From Hyphomicrobiaceae bacterium (GTDB lineage: Bacteria; Pseudomonadota; Alphaproteobacteria; Rhizobiales; Hyphomicrobiaceae), in NCBI GenBank assembly GCA_020638035.1, contig JACKJI010000002.1, forward strand, positions 186,001 through 250,000: 64,000 nucleotides of DNA, given 5' to 3'. The notes beneath the pieces were generated by a model. The model was not told where the DNA came from. It was given only the letters and a program-made list of their open reading frames with translations, and ran no database searches. Shown here piece after piece: positions 38,999 to 49,572 of the stretch. The first letter of the stretch is position 1, and each line of letters starts with the position of its first letter. The translations under genes were made by a program, and so were the position numbers.

Positions 38999-39679
38999 AT
39001 GAGAGCCCTGGCTGCCGAATTCATCGGCACGTTCGCACTCGTTACTGCCACCTGTGGCTCGGCGCTGTTTTCCGCGCCATCGGGCGGCGGACTGATCGGC
39101 GTCTCGATCGCTATCGGCCTTTCAGTGCTGATGATGGCCTATGCGGTCGGCCACATCTCCGGCGGTCACTTCAATCCGGCCGTGACACTCGGCCTCGTCG
39201 CCGGTGGCCGTTTCGATGCCGCCAAGGCACCCGGCTACATCGTCGCCCAGGTGGCGGGCGGCATTGCGGCTGCGGCAATCTTCGCCGTCATTCTCGGCGG
39301 CTATACCGGTGGCGGCAAAGTCGAGTTCAACACTTTCGCGGCAATCTCGAACAACTACGGCGAGCCGGGCGGGTTCAACGCTCTGGCCGCATTCCTGATG
39401 GAGGTCGTCATTACCGCTCTCTTCCTGATCGTCATCATGGGAGCGACGTCTGACAATGCGCCTGCGGGCTTTGCCCCCCTTGCCATCGGCGTCGCGCTGA
39501 TGGTGCTGCACCTGGTGTCGATCCCGGTGACGAATGCATCGCTGAACCCCGCCCGCTCGACCGCGCCCGCGATCTTCGCCGGCGGCACCGCGCTGGCGCA
39601 TCTTTGGATGTTCTGGATCGCTCCGATCCTCGGCGGCATCATCGGCGGGGTCGTCTCGCGCTGGTTGCAGGACGAATAG
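38999..39679 (+). CDS. aqpZ: Aquaporin Z-type water channel
   Basis: A 226-residue channel with six membrane helices and both NPA boxes: GHISGGHFNPAVT (NPA at 59-61) and SIPVTNASLNPARS. Overall closest to AqpZ. The four-residue selectivity filter differs from E. coli AqpZ (F43, H174, T183, R189): by alignment it reads Ile, His, Ala, Arg here. That should give a wider, less polar constriction. ATG at 38999 with AAGG upstream; the longer open frame from 38873 has no channel similarity. Followed by a good terminator, so probably transcribed alone. Confidence 0.95.
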   Translation: MRALAAEFIGTFALVTATCGSALFSAPSGGGLIGVSIAIGLSVLMMAYAVGHISGGHFNPAVTLGLVAGGRFDAAKAPGYIVAQVAGGIAAAAIFAVILGGYTGGGKVEFNTFAAISNNYGEPGGFNALAAFLMEVVITALFLIVIMGATSDNAPAGFAPLAIGVALMVLHLVSIPVTNASLNPARSTAPAIFAGGTALAHLWMFWIAPILGGIIGGVVSRWLQDE

Positions 39680-39711
39680 CCGATCTTTGATCAAACCGCG
39701 TTACGGACCTG

Positions 39712-39741
39712 ACGGCGGGCGCCTCGGTGGCCCGCCGTTTT
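39712..39741 (+). terminator. Rho-independent terminator of aqpZ
   Basis: Perfect 9-bp stem ACGGCGGGC/GCCCGCCGT with a 9-base loop and TTTT, starting 32 bases after the stop codon. Confidence 0.88.
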
Positions 39742-39932
39742 CGTACCGGTGACATGTCGGCAACCGGGACGTGGCCTGCCGGCCAGCTGCGGCCCACCGC
39801 GCCGCCTGCGACGATTTCGCTACTGCGGCCGGCAACGGGTCGGTGGGAGGCTTCTCGTTATAGGAATTGCGTGACCAGCAAGGTGACCGATGTCGTTCGC
39901 TTCGGCGCGCCTCTTTTGATTGGATCTTTGCC

Positions 39933-40457
39933 ATGCTTCCGATTGCACGCTTCGCGACGGGCCTGATCATGGCCATTGGTGTGACACTCTTCCCCGCATC
40001 GTCGATGTTGTCGGCCCAGGAGGCCGCCGACCCGCACGCCATCTATGAAAGCCGCTGTGCACAATGCCACCAGCCGCACGCGCGCGAATTCGCGAAGGCG
40101 GCGCTGACGCTGCAAGATGGCATCGTTACGATGCGTTCGAGTGGCGCGCCCCTTGAACTGTTCCTTGACCAGCATCCACGCGGACTGCCGCGCGCGGACG
40201 CTCAGGCGCTGGTCACCCAGTTCAAAGCGATGCTCGAGACGGGCTTCCTCTACCAGGACAAGTGCGTTACCTGCCACGACCGCGCTTCAACCCTCGCCCG
40301 CCTTCGGCTGTTCGAACGCGACGGTGTCATCCAAGGACGCTATACCTACCGTGACATCTCCACCTTTCTGCGCAACCACGGGCGGCTCACCGCGGAAGAG
40401 GTCGACATCATCATGAAGATGTTCCACCGCCAGTCGATACCGTCGGCGCCGCGCTGA
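39933..40457 (+). CDS. Small exported protein with two CxxCH heme motifs
   Basis: A 174-residue protein with a signal peptide (MLPIARFATGLIMAIGVTLF, cleavage near LSAQ) and two c-type heme sites: CAQCH at 42-46 and CVTCH at 111-115. Each is followed by a separate helical stretch; after the second site come Arg-rich helices and a final HGRLTAEEVDIIMKMFHRQ segment, like the C-terminal helix of small cytochromes c. That last segment resembles monoheme cytochromes that close with a helix rather than a long di-domain cytochrome. A periplasmic electron-transfer role is inferred. No oxidase or dehydrogenase partner lies alongside. ATG at 39933 chosen because it starts the signal peptide. Confidence 0.8.
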   Translation: MLPIARFATGLIMAIGVTLFPASSMLSAQEAADPHAIYESRCAQCHQPHAREFAKAALTLQDGIVTMRSSGAPLELFLDQHPRGLPRADAQALVTQFKAMLETGFLYQDKCVTCHDRASTLARLRLFERDGVIQGRYTYRDISTFLRNHGRLTAEEVDIIMKMFHRQSIPSAPR

Positions 40458-40493
40458 TTGATACGGTTAATACGGGCAAACGGCCGTCGAGCC

Positions 40494-41192
40494 TCAACCC
40501 TCCAGCCACGCTTTCAATTCCGCCGTCACGACGTCGGGTTCCTCAAGGGTCGACAAGTGGCCCGACCCTGCCACCACGGCCAGGCGGCTGCCGGCGATCC
40601 CGCGTGCCATCTCGTGCGCCACCTCGGGCGGAGTGAGCTGATCCTCACTGCCGACAAGCACCAAAGTCGGACAGTTGATCACGGCGAGCGTTGCTCGGCT
40701 GTCAGGCCGGTTCATGATCGCCGACTGCTGCCGCGCAAAACCCTCGACGCCGGTCGCCTCCGCCATCTCCAGAAACGCCGACTTCAGCACCTTCTCCTCG
40801 GCGCGCATCGGAGCAACGAGCTTGGCGAACATTTCACGCGCCGCTACCGCGACGCCCTTCCTTTCTGCGACGGCTACCAGCCGCCGCCGGTTCTCGCTCT
40901 GCTCCGGGGCATCGGGGCGCGCGGATGTATCCATAAGCGCCAACCGTTCAACCCGCCCGGGCGCCTGTCGCAGAATCTCGAAGGCGATGTAGCCGCCCAT
41001 CGACAACCCGGCGAGCGCGAACCGGTCCGGCGCCTCCTTCAGGATCGCGGCTGCAAGGCCGGCCACGGTGTCCTGCCGCCGATGGTCCGCCACGATGATC
41101 CGGGCGATGCCGGCAAGCCCTGCCACTTGCGCCGCAAAGAGGTCCTCCGTGCAGAGCAGCCCCGGAATCAGCACGAGGTCGCGCATTGCCAT
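40494..41192 (-). CDS. Alpha/beta hydrolase
   Basis: A 232-residue alpha/beta hydrolase. The nucleophile elbow is GLSMGG; the acid lies in LVLVGSEDQLTPP and the base in GSGHLSTLEEPD, so the Ser-Asp-His triad is complete. The short N-terminal strand LVLIPGLLC starts the fold immediately, and a lid-like helical region sits between. It most resembles small esterases or MenH/BioH-like proteins; substrate unknown. ATG at 41192 is preferred because GGAGG lies five bases before it, four codons inside the longest frame. Confidence 0.85.
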   Translation of the reverse strand: MAMRDLVLIPGLLCTEDLFAAQVAGLAGIARIIVADHRRQDTVAGLAAAILKEAPDRFALAGLSMGGYIAFEILRQAPGRVERLALMDTSARPDAPEQSENRRRLVAVAERKGVAVAAREMFAKLVAPMRAEEKVLKSAFLEMAEATGVEGFARQQSAIMNRPDSRATLAVINCPTLVLVGSEDQLTPPEVAHEMARGIAGSRLAVVAGSGHLSTLEEPDVVTAELKAWLEG

Positions 41193-41551
41193 CTCGGCCT
41201 CCATTCATCCAGTTGTCGTAGCCGTCGTGGCAAGACTGGGAGAATTCTGCCGTTTCCCGCGGCGTTCTGACACAAACCACAACCCCGCCATTGCTTCTCC
41301 TTGCATTTGCCTCCGACCTGTGTCAGCAGAGCCGTGGCGCGAGCGCAGGGGCATGAGAGCCGTCCTCTTCCGAGCTTTCTCATGGATTTGTCCCTTTTCG
41401 ACGCCCGACCTTTGGTTTGTTTGCCGCTTTATCGGCACTGCTCTCCCCTGCGCTTTGTCCTGGTTCCTGCCCGTCCCGCCCCGGCATCTGGCCGGTGTGG
41501 TGGTGTGACGGTTGATTGGAGCCTGTCCGACAAAGATGGAGAGGATCGTAA
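41193..41551. other. Leader and divergent promoter region before the RNA helicase gene
   Basis: About 360 bases without a supported gene. The part from 41,390 on is unusually pyrimidine-rich on the plus strand, and could be a long 5' leader of the helicase mRNA. No specific RNA fold is recognised. Confidence 0.4.
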
Positions 41552-43447
<1,896 letters not shown>

Positions 43448-43804
43448 GCAAGCGCGCCGCAGCATTCCAGTTCCACCCCAGGCCACGCCGGAGCGCTCGC
43501 GCTCCGGCGTTGTCGCTTCAACGTGCCGCCTCGCACCGATGATGCGCCAACACGTCATAGGCCGAATGGGCGATTGACCCGAACGGTACCATTAGCGATC
43601 AGGGCGCAGGTTCGGTGCAGCGCAACATGACGGCGCAGCCAGTACCAAGCCCGCGCCGCGTCCGCCGGTGCATGCGTGCCCGACGTGCGTAGCGGCGGCG
43701 CGTGGAACGCTTGCTCGACACGAAAGGCCGGAGTGCGATCGCAAGACGAGCGAGCGCGCTCCTGGATCACTTCCCCACATCCTATCCATCAATGGAACCT
43801 GCAC
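43448..43804. other. Intergenic region before serA
   Basis: About 360 bases: the helicase terminator hairpin first, then no supported gene. I found no recognisable serine-linked leader or riboswitch. Confidence 0.45.
43485..43510 (+). terminator. Hairpin terminator after the RNA helicase gene
   Basis: Perfect 11-bp stem ACGCCGGAGCG/CGCTCCGGCGT with a CTCG loop, 38 bases after the stop codon. The T-tract is weak (TTGTC), so it may be Rho-assisted or an mRNA 3'-end stabiliser. Confidence 0.6.
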
Positions 43805-45064
43805 ATGCCCTCGACGCCCGGAATGCCGCTGTCGCGGCCCAAGGAAAAGATCAAGATCCTGCTGCTGGAAGGCATCTCGGAAACGGCGGTCGAAGCGCTC
43901 AAGTCCGCCGGCTATACCAACATCGAGCGGCACATGAAGGCGCTCGAAGGAGATGCCCTGCGCGATGCGTTGAAGGGCGTCAGCATGATCGGCATCCGCT
44001 CGCGAACGCAGCTGACCCGGGACGTGCTCGATCATCAGCGCTCGCTCATCGCCATCGGCTGTTTCTCCGTCGGAACCAACCAGGTGGCGCTGGAACTCGC
44101 CCGCGACATCGGCCTGCCTGTTTTCAACGCGCCATTCTCCAACACGCGCTCAGTTGCCGAGTTGACGATTGCCGAAATCATCATGCTGTTCCGCCGCGCC
44201 TTCCCCAAGTCGATGGCAGCGCATGCGGGCGGCTGGCAGAAAACCGCAGTTGGCTCAACGGAGGTACGCGCCAAGACGCTCGGCATCGTCGGCTACGGCA
44301 ACATCGGTTCACAGCTTGCCGTCCTCGCCGAAGCGATCGGCATGCGTGTCATCTTCTATGACCGTACCGACAAGCTCCAGCACGGCAACGTGCAGCCGAC
44401 GCAGTCGCTCGATGAGCTGCTCGCCAAGTCCGATGTTGTCTCGCTGCATGTTCCCGACACGCCCGACACGCGCGGGATGATCACCGAGCGCGAAATCCGC
44501 GCCATGAAGAAGGGCGCCTATCTCATCAACAACGCGCGTGGCAAAGTCGTCGATATCGACGCGCTGGCTGCCGCTCTGAAAGATGGACACCTGGCCGGTG
44601 CGGCGATCGACGTATTTCCCGTCGAGCCCAAGTCCAACTCAGACCGGTTCCACTCGCCGCTGCAAGGCCTCGACAACGTCATCCTGACGCCCCACGTCGG
44701 CGGCTCCACCGAGGAGGCGCAGGAGCGCATCGGCTCAGAGGTCGCGCGCAAGCTGATCGAGTATTCGGATGTCGGTTCCACGATCGGTGCCGTCAACTTC
44801 CCGCAGGTGCAGCTGACGCCCCGAGCCCATGGCACGCGCTTCATCCAGGTGCAGCGCAACCTTCCCGGCGAGCTGCAACGCCTCAACGAGGTGTTCGCCA
44901 AGCACAAAGTCAACATTGCCGCCCAGTACTATCAGACCGACGGCGAGATCGGTTACGTCGTGCTTGATTGCGACGACCTGCTGAGAGGCGCGCACGACAT
45001 TCTCGGCGAACTCCGCGGGATGCCTGGCACCATCCGCGCACGCCTCCTCTACCGCAAGCTCTGA
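43805..45064 (+). CDS. serA: D-3-phosphoglycerate dehydrogenase SerA with ACT domain
   Basis: First enzyme of serine biosynthesis, oxidising 3-phosphoglycerate with NAD. The 419-residue protein is the E. coli-like short type: substrate domain, Rossmann domain with GIVGYGNIGSQ, catalytic NNARG and LTPHVGGST, and a single C-terminal ACT regulatory domain (NLPGELQRLNEVFAKHKVNIAAQY). The ACT domain suggests feedback inhibition by serine. ATG at 43805 gives a usual 19-residue leader; a second ATG at 43823 is close. No serC alongside, unlike many alphaproteobacteria with the longer SerA. Confidence 0.96.
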   Translation: MPSTPGMPLSRPKEKIKILLLEGISETAVEALKSAGYTNIERHMKALEGDALRDALKGVSMIGIRSRTQLTRDVLDHQRSLIAIGCFSVGTNQVALELARDIGLPVFNAPFSNTRSVAELTIAEIIMLFRRAFPKSMAAHAGGWQKTAVGSTEVRAKTLGIVGYGNIGSQLAVLAEAIGMRVIFYDRTDKLQHGNVQPTQSLDELLAKSDVVSLHVPDTPDTRGMITEREIRAMKKGAYLINNARGKVVDIDALAAALKDGHLAGAAIDVFPVEPKSNSDRFHSPLQGLDNVILTPHVGGSTEEAQERIGSEVARKLIEYSDVGSTIGAVNFPQVQLTPRAHGTRFIQVQRNLPGELQRLNEVFAKHKVNIAAQYYQTDGEIGYVVLDCDDLLRGAHDILGELRGMPGTIRARLLYRKL

Positions 45065-45391
45065 AAAGCACGACGAGATCTGATTCAAGGCTCCGGTTCC
45101 GTCTCTGCCTGTGCCTTGCGCACAGCGCGTGACGTCCTATCTCTTGATAGGCGATTGGCGCGTGCTTGCGCCAGCATGGCGGCGTCCAGATTCTCGTGAC
45201 ACGGTTTGTCCGGCGCACTCGGCCCTGAACCATCAAGGATTGGGCGGCGCGAACCGACCCCACAATCCGGGCCAACGCACCGCCGAGCCGAGTGAAAGAT
45301 CGTGCGCGCTCAAGGCGGAGCCCTCACCGCTTTGCACGCTGAGGCATGGCCGCGCGGGACACGATTGATTTTGAACAGACTGGAGTTGCTC
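45065..45391. other. Intergenic region between serA and the MBL-fold gene
   Basis: About 330 bases, no supported gene. Short open frames are arginine/proline-rich composition artefacts. Confidence 0.45.
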
Positions 45392-46303
45392 ATGTCGGCC
45401 ACGATTGCCCCCCTCGTCAAAGGGTTTCATGACGCCAAGACTGGCTCGATCCAGTATGTCGTGTCGTGCCCGCATTCCAAGAAGGCAGCGATCATCGATC
45501 CGGTATGGGACTTCGATGAGAAGAGCGCGCGCACCTGCACCAACAATGCCGACGAGATTCTCGACTACGTGCGCGATCAAAGCCTCGATGTGGTCTGGAT
45601 ACTCGACACGCACCCACACGCCGATCACTTCTCGGCCGCGCCATACCTGAAGCAGCGGCTCAGCGCGCCGACGGCGATCGGCGAGCACGTCGTCAAGGTG
45701 CAGAAGCTCTGGAAGAACATCTACAACCTCGCTGACGACTTCCCGACCGACGGCTCGCAGTGGGACCGCCTGCTCAAGGACGGCGACACATTCGACATCG
45801 GTCGGTTGCAGGCCCGCGTGATGTTTTCGCCAGGCCATACGCTGGCGTCGATAACCTATGTCATCGGTGATGCAGCCTTCGTGCACGACACCTTGATGAT
45901 GCCCGACAGCGGCACGTCACGCGCGGACTTCCCCGGTGGCAGCGCTCGCGAGCTTTATGCATCGATCGAACGCTTGCTGACCCTGCCGCAGGACACCCGC
46001 ATCTTCGTCGGTCACGATTACGGGCGTGGTGGCCGCAAGCCGCTTTGGGAATCGACAGTACGCGAGCAGATCCAGACCAACATCCACCTGCGCGGCGGCA
46101 TTTCGGAAGGCGAGTTCGTGCGCATCCGCGAGGCGCGGGATGCCGAGCTGGAGCTGCCGCACCTGATGCTCCTTGCGCTCCAGGTCAACATCCGTGGCGG
46201 ACGCCTGCCCGCGCCCGAGGCCAATGAGGTCTCCTACCTCAAGGTGCCGCTCAATCAGTTCGCAAGTCCGTCGAAGGTTTGCGGGCCCTGGGCGATCGGT
46301 TGA
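45392..46303 (+). CDS. MBL-fold persulfide dioxygenase-like protein
   Basis: A 303-residue metallo-beta-lactamase-fold protein. The metal site reads THPHADHFSAAPYL, then FSPGHTLASITYVIGDAAFVHDTLMMPDSGTSRADFPGG and IFVGHDYGRGG. The DTLMMPDSGTSRADF segment with its Asp and the later GHDY match ETHE1/Blh-type persulfide dioxygenases, which oxidise glutathione persulfide to sulfite using non-heme iron. That activity is inferred. ATG at 45392 has GGAG nearby; a 30-codon longer frame is not used. It lies beside cytochrome b561 and near the suf operon, a plausible sulfur-handling context. Confidence 0.85.
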   Translation: MSATIAPLVKGFHDAKTGSIQYVVSCPHSKKAAIIDPVWDFDEKSARTCTNNADEILDYVRDQSLDVVWILDTHPHADHFSAAPYLKQRLSAPTAIGEHVVKVQKLWKNIYNLADDFPTDGSQWDRLLKDGDTFDIGRLQARVMFSPGHTLASITYVIGDAAFVHDTLMMPDSGTSRADFPGGSARELYASIERLLTLPQDTRIFVGHDYGRGGRKPLWESTVREQIQTNIHLRGGISEGEFVRIREARDAELELPHLMLLALQVNIRGGRLPAPEANEVSYLKVPLNQFASPSKVCGPWAIG

Positions 46304-46371
46304 CGGCGATCGGGCGCGAGTGCCTGGCCTGTCGGAGGGGCGGGTGGGTTACCTCGGCATGACGAGCAGGC

Positions 46372-46950
46372 TTACCGCTGTCGTTGGCGGTTCTGGCCGC
46401 GCAGCCACATCCGACGCAGCACGCTGTCCTTCTGAATGAAGTGATGCCACAGCGCAGCAATCACGTGCAGCACCACCATGAGTATCAGTGCATGTGCCGC
46501 GATCTCGTGGACTAGCGAGACGATTTCGCGCCCGGCCTTGTCGTGTACGACCGCGATCGTCGGCAACGGTATCAAACCGAACAGCTTCACCGGCACCTGC
46601 TGCTGCAGGGATCCCGCCAGCATCCAACCTGCGACGATGGTGACAAAGGTTGCGACGTAGAGCCCGACGTGCGCGACGCCCGCGAGCTTTTTCTCCCAGT
46701 CCGGCGTCTTGGCGGGCAGCAGCGGGATCTTGTTGATGAGACGCCACAGGTATCGCCCCAACATCAAAAGCGCGAGCGTCGCACCGGTTGCCGCATGCAC
46801 GATCACCTGCGTGGTGTCGGCACGTTCCAGCCCTCCGCCGTCACCGACCGCGAACAAGCCATGGAAATAGAGAAAGAGGATCATCGCGGCCCCGGCCCAG
46901 TGCAGCAGCTTGGCCGGGATGCCCCAGTAGTAGAGTGTGTTGAAAATCAT
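46372..46950 (-). CDS. Cytochrome b561 family membrane protein
   Basis: A 192-residue four-helix membrane cytochrome of the bacterial b561 type. Histidine pairs that can bind two b hemes lie in AKLLHWAGAAMILFLYFHGLF, VIVHAATGATLALLMLGRYLWRL, HVGLYVATFVTIVAGWMLAG and VHEIAAHALILMVVLHVIAALWHHF. It would pass electrons between quinol and a periplasmic acceptor, or act as a superoxide:quinone oxidoreductase. ATG at 46950 begins directly at MIFNTLYYWG; 12 upstream codons are not needed. Convergent with the MBL-fold gene. Confidence 0.9.
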   Translation of the reverse strand: MIFNTLYYWGIPAKLLHWAGAAMILFLYFHGLFAVGDGGGLERADTTQVIVHAATGATLALLMLGRYLWRLINKIPLLPAKTPDWEKKLAGVAHVGLYVATFVTIVAGWMLAGSLQQQVPVKLFGLIPLPTIAVVHDKAGREIVSLVHEIAAHALILMVVLHVIAALWHHFIQKDSVLRRMWLRGQNRQRQR

Positions 46951-47158
46951 GCGCTGACCGCCGATAAGCCTCCGACCTGCCCGCACGTCGCATTCTTGTC
47001 GAACACGACCTTCTCAAAGCCGGTCCAGGTCTCGGCACATCTCGGTCGCTTGTCAATAAGCTGACAGACGAACGTGACGATGCGCCCACCCTGATCAAGG
47101 CGACAGGCCGCAGCACCGATGCGACCGTGTATCGCGGTGCCACAACGTTAATCCGTCG

Positions 47159-47551
47159 TCAGGATTTCGCCGCTGGCCAGCCCCCCGGCGCCGCCGGCAA
47201 CAGGTTGACGCTTTCGCCGCACCCGCAAGCGCTCTGCTGGTTGGGATTGTTGAAGACGAAGCCGGATGCGAGCTTGTCGGTCTTGAAGTCCACCTCGGTG
47301 CCGATCAGGTAGAGGATTGCCGCAGGATCGATGATCAGCCGCGCGCCGTCCTGCTCCACCACCTCGTCGAGCTTCTCCACGCGCTCTGCCCAGCTCATGG
47401 TGTATTCCATGCCCGCGCAGCCGCCCTTCTTCACGCCGATCTTGAGACCGGCAACGGCATCCCCCTTCTGTGCCATGATGGACTTGATGCGCCGCACGGC
47501 GGCATCCGTCATGGTCATCACCTTGGGGCGGGCTGATTGTATGGTCGTCAT
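47159..47551 (-). CDS. sufA: A-type iron-sulfur carrier protein (SufA/IscA family)
   Basis: Carries and transfers iron-sulfur clusters to target proteins. The 130-residue protein has the family core MTDAAVRRIKSIMAQKG, VKKGGCAGMEYTMSWAE and, near the end, QSACGCGESVNL, giving the three conserved cysteines (GGCAGM and CGCGES). A C-terminal tail of about 16 residues (PAAPGGWPAAKS) extends past the motif. Last gene of the suf operon, 110 bases after sufT. Confidence 0.93.
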   Translation of the reverse strand: MTTIQSARPKVMTMTDAAVRRIKSIMAQKGDAVAGLKIGVKKGGCAGMEYTMSWAERVEKLDEVVEQDGARLIIDPAAILYLIGTEVDFKTDKLASGFVFNNPNQQSACGCGESVNLLPAAPGGWPAAKS

Positions 47552-47661
47552 GGGCGTCTATCTCGGCTCGAACGGCATTGGCGTATCTCACCCGTCATAT
47601 GGGCATTGGCGCCGCTGATTTCATCTCCACGCACGGTATCGGTCGTGCAACGCGCCCGGCC

Positions 47662-48249
47662 TCAGAACATGTTGAGCGCCAACCGCGCCTCATCCGACAT
47701 GCGCGAGGCCTCCCACGGCGGATCGAATGTGAGATTGACCGTTACATCGCCGACGCCCGCAACCGAGCGGACCGCGTTCTCGACCCACTGCGGCATCTCG
47801 CCGGCCACCGGACAGGCCGGCGCGGTCAGCGTCATGTCGATCTCGACGTCACGTGAATCCTTGATATCGATCTTGTAGATCAGGCCCAGCTCGTAAATGT
47901 CGGCGGGGATCTCGGGATCGTAGACCGTCTTCAGTGCCGCGATGATATCGTCGGTCATGTGCTCGAGCTGCTCGCGCGACAGCGCCGAACCCGGTACTGC
48001 TGTGCCGCCATCGGCCACGCTGGGCGGAGCCGGTCGCGCATCGGCCGCAGCCGAAACCGGTGCCTGGTCGCGATCTCGCGGCGCCCAGTCCTGCGGCTGC
48101 GCCATGTCGAAGCCTGGATTGGCCGGCGTCTCGGCCGAACCTTCCACGGTGCCCGAACGCGCGTCCTGGGCTGCGCCCGCCCGAGGCGCTCCGATGGTGT
48201 GGTGTGTCCCGCCGTTTTCCACCGCGTCTGCCTTCCCTGTTCTGGTCAT
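47662..48249 (-). CDS. sufT: SUF system Fe-S assembly factor SufT (DUF59)
   Basis: An Fe-S maturation factor of the MIP18/DUF59 family. The C-terminal 100 residues hold the domain: DIIAALKTVYDPEIPADIYELGLIYKIDI, DMTLTAPACPVAGEMPQWVENAV and GVGDVTVNLTFDPPW, with the conserved Cys in APACP. The N-terminal 90 residues are polar, Pro/Ala-rich and unlike the compact E. coli-type members; such extensions occur in alphaproteobacterial SufT. Its ATG overlaps the sufS stop by four bases. Needed by inference when demand for clusters is high. Confidence 0.92.
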   Translation of the reverse strand: MTRTGKADAVENGGTHHTIGAPRAGAAQDARSGTVEGSAETPANPGFDMAQPQDWAPRDRDQAPVSAAADARPAPPSVADGGTAVPGSALSREQLEHMTDDIIAALKTVYDPEIPADIYELGLIYKIDIKDSRDVEIDMTLTAPACPVAGEMPQWVENAVRSVAGVGDVTVNLTFDPPWEASRMSDEARLALNMF

Positions 48250-49517
48250 GCGAACAACTCGTGCGCGCGGATCAAAGCCTCCGTTAGCGCATCGACCTCG
48301 GCCTTGGTGTTGTACATCGCGAACGAGGCGCGGCACGTCGCCGTCTGCCCGATCCTGTCCATCAGTGGCTGTGCGCAATGGTGCCCGGCGCGCACTGCAA
48401 CGCCCGACCTGTCGATCAGCGTCGACACGTCGTGCGGGTGCAAGCCATCCACGGTGAACGACACGATTGCGCCTTTGCCCGGCGCGGTGCCGTGGATCTT
48501 CAACCAGTTGAGTTCGCCGAGCCGCGCGTGTGCATAATCTCGCAGCTCGCTCTCATGCGCCTGGATGCGCTCGCGGCCGATTTGCATCATGTAGTCGAGC
48601 GCCGCGCCGAGACCGACCGCTTCGACAATCGCGGGCGTGCCCGCCTCGAACTTGTGCGGCGTTTTCCCGTAAGTGATGCGATCGACGGCAACGCTCTCGA
48701 TCATCTCGCCGCCGCCTTCATAGGGCGGCATCGCATCCAGATGCTCCCTCTTGCCGTAGAGCACACCGATGCCCGACGGTCCGTAGGTCTTGTGTCCGGT
48801 GAAGACGTAAAAATCGCAGTCGAGGTCCTGCACGTCGACTGGCATGTGGACGGCAGCCTGGCTGCCGTCGACGAGCACCGGCACACCGTGACTGTGCGCG
48901 ATGCGGATCACCTCCTTGATCGGCACCACGCTCCCGAGCACATTGGACATCTGCGTGATGGCGACCATCTTGGTACGCGGCGTGAAGAGACGCGCGAACT
49001 CGTCGATCAGGAACTCGCCCGTGTCCGTGACCGGCGCCCACTTCAGCACCGCTCCACGTCGCTCGCGGTGGTAATGCCAAGGCACAATGTTGGAGTGGTG
49101 CTCCATCACCGACAGGATGATCTCGTCGTCCTCGCCGATCGCCATGCCGCCGAACGAGCTTGCCACCAGATTGATCGCTCCAGTGGCGTTTCGCGTGAAG
49201 ATGATCTCGTCGGTCGAAGGCGCGTTGAGGAAACGTCGCGCCGTCTCGCGTGCGTCCTCGAACCGCTGCGTCGCCGTGTTCGACAGATAATGCAGGCCGC
49301 GGTGCACGTTGGCGTACTCGAAGCGATAGGCATGGTCCATCGCCTCGATCACCGGCGTCGGCTTCTGTGCCGAGGCCCCATTATCGAGATAGACGAGCTG
49401 CTTTCCGTAGACTTCCCGGTAGAGGATCGGGAAATCGGCGCGGATCCGTTCCACGTCATACGCGCCGACGCCCAATCCATGGCCGGCTATCACTCTCTCG
49501 CGGGTTTCAATCGCCAT
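48246..49517 (-). CDS. sufS: Cysteine desulfurase SufS
   Basis: PLP enzyme releasing sulfur from cysteine for cluster assembly. The 423-residue protein is a group II (SufS/CsdA) desulfurase: LVYLDNGASAQKP at the start, NFVR-less ANVHRGLHYLS, VMEHHSNIVPWH, the PLP lysine in FTGHKTYGPSGIGVLYG, and the catalytic cysteine in RAGHHCAQPLM. ATG at 49517 chosen; 13 upstream codons would extend it without homology. Usually partnered by SufE; no sufE gene is visible in this window. Confidence 0.96.
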   Translation of the reverse strand: MAIETRERVIAGHGLGVGAYDVERIRADFPILYREVYGKQLVYLDNGASAQKPTPVIEAMDHAYRFEYANVHRGLHYLSNTATQRFEDARETARRFLNAPSTDEIIFTRNATGAINLVASSFGGMAIGEDDEIILSVMEHHSNIVPWHYHRERRGAVLKWAPVTDTGEFLIDEFARLFTPRTKMVAITQMSNVLGSVVPIKEVIRIAHSHGVPVLVDGSQAAVHMPVDVQDLDCDFYVFTGHKTYGPSGIGVLYGKREHLDAMPPYEGGGEMIESVAVDRITYGKTPHKFEAGTPAIVEAVGLGAALDYMMQIGRERIQAHESELRDYAHARLGELNWLKIHGTAPGKGAIVSFTVDGLHPHDVSTLIDRSGVAVRAGHHCAQPLMDRIGQTATCRASFAMYNTKAEVDALTEALIRAHELFA

Positions 49518-49572
49518 GTCCGTGACTGTCCCTTCGCTGCGCGCCCTGCGCACCACCTTCTCGTGCGGACCC

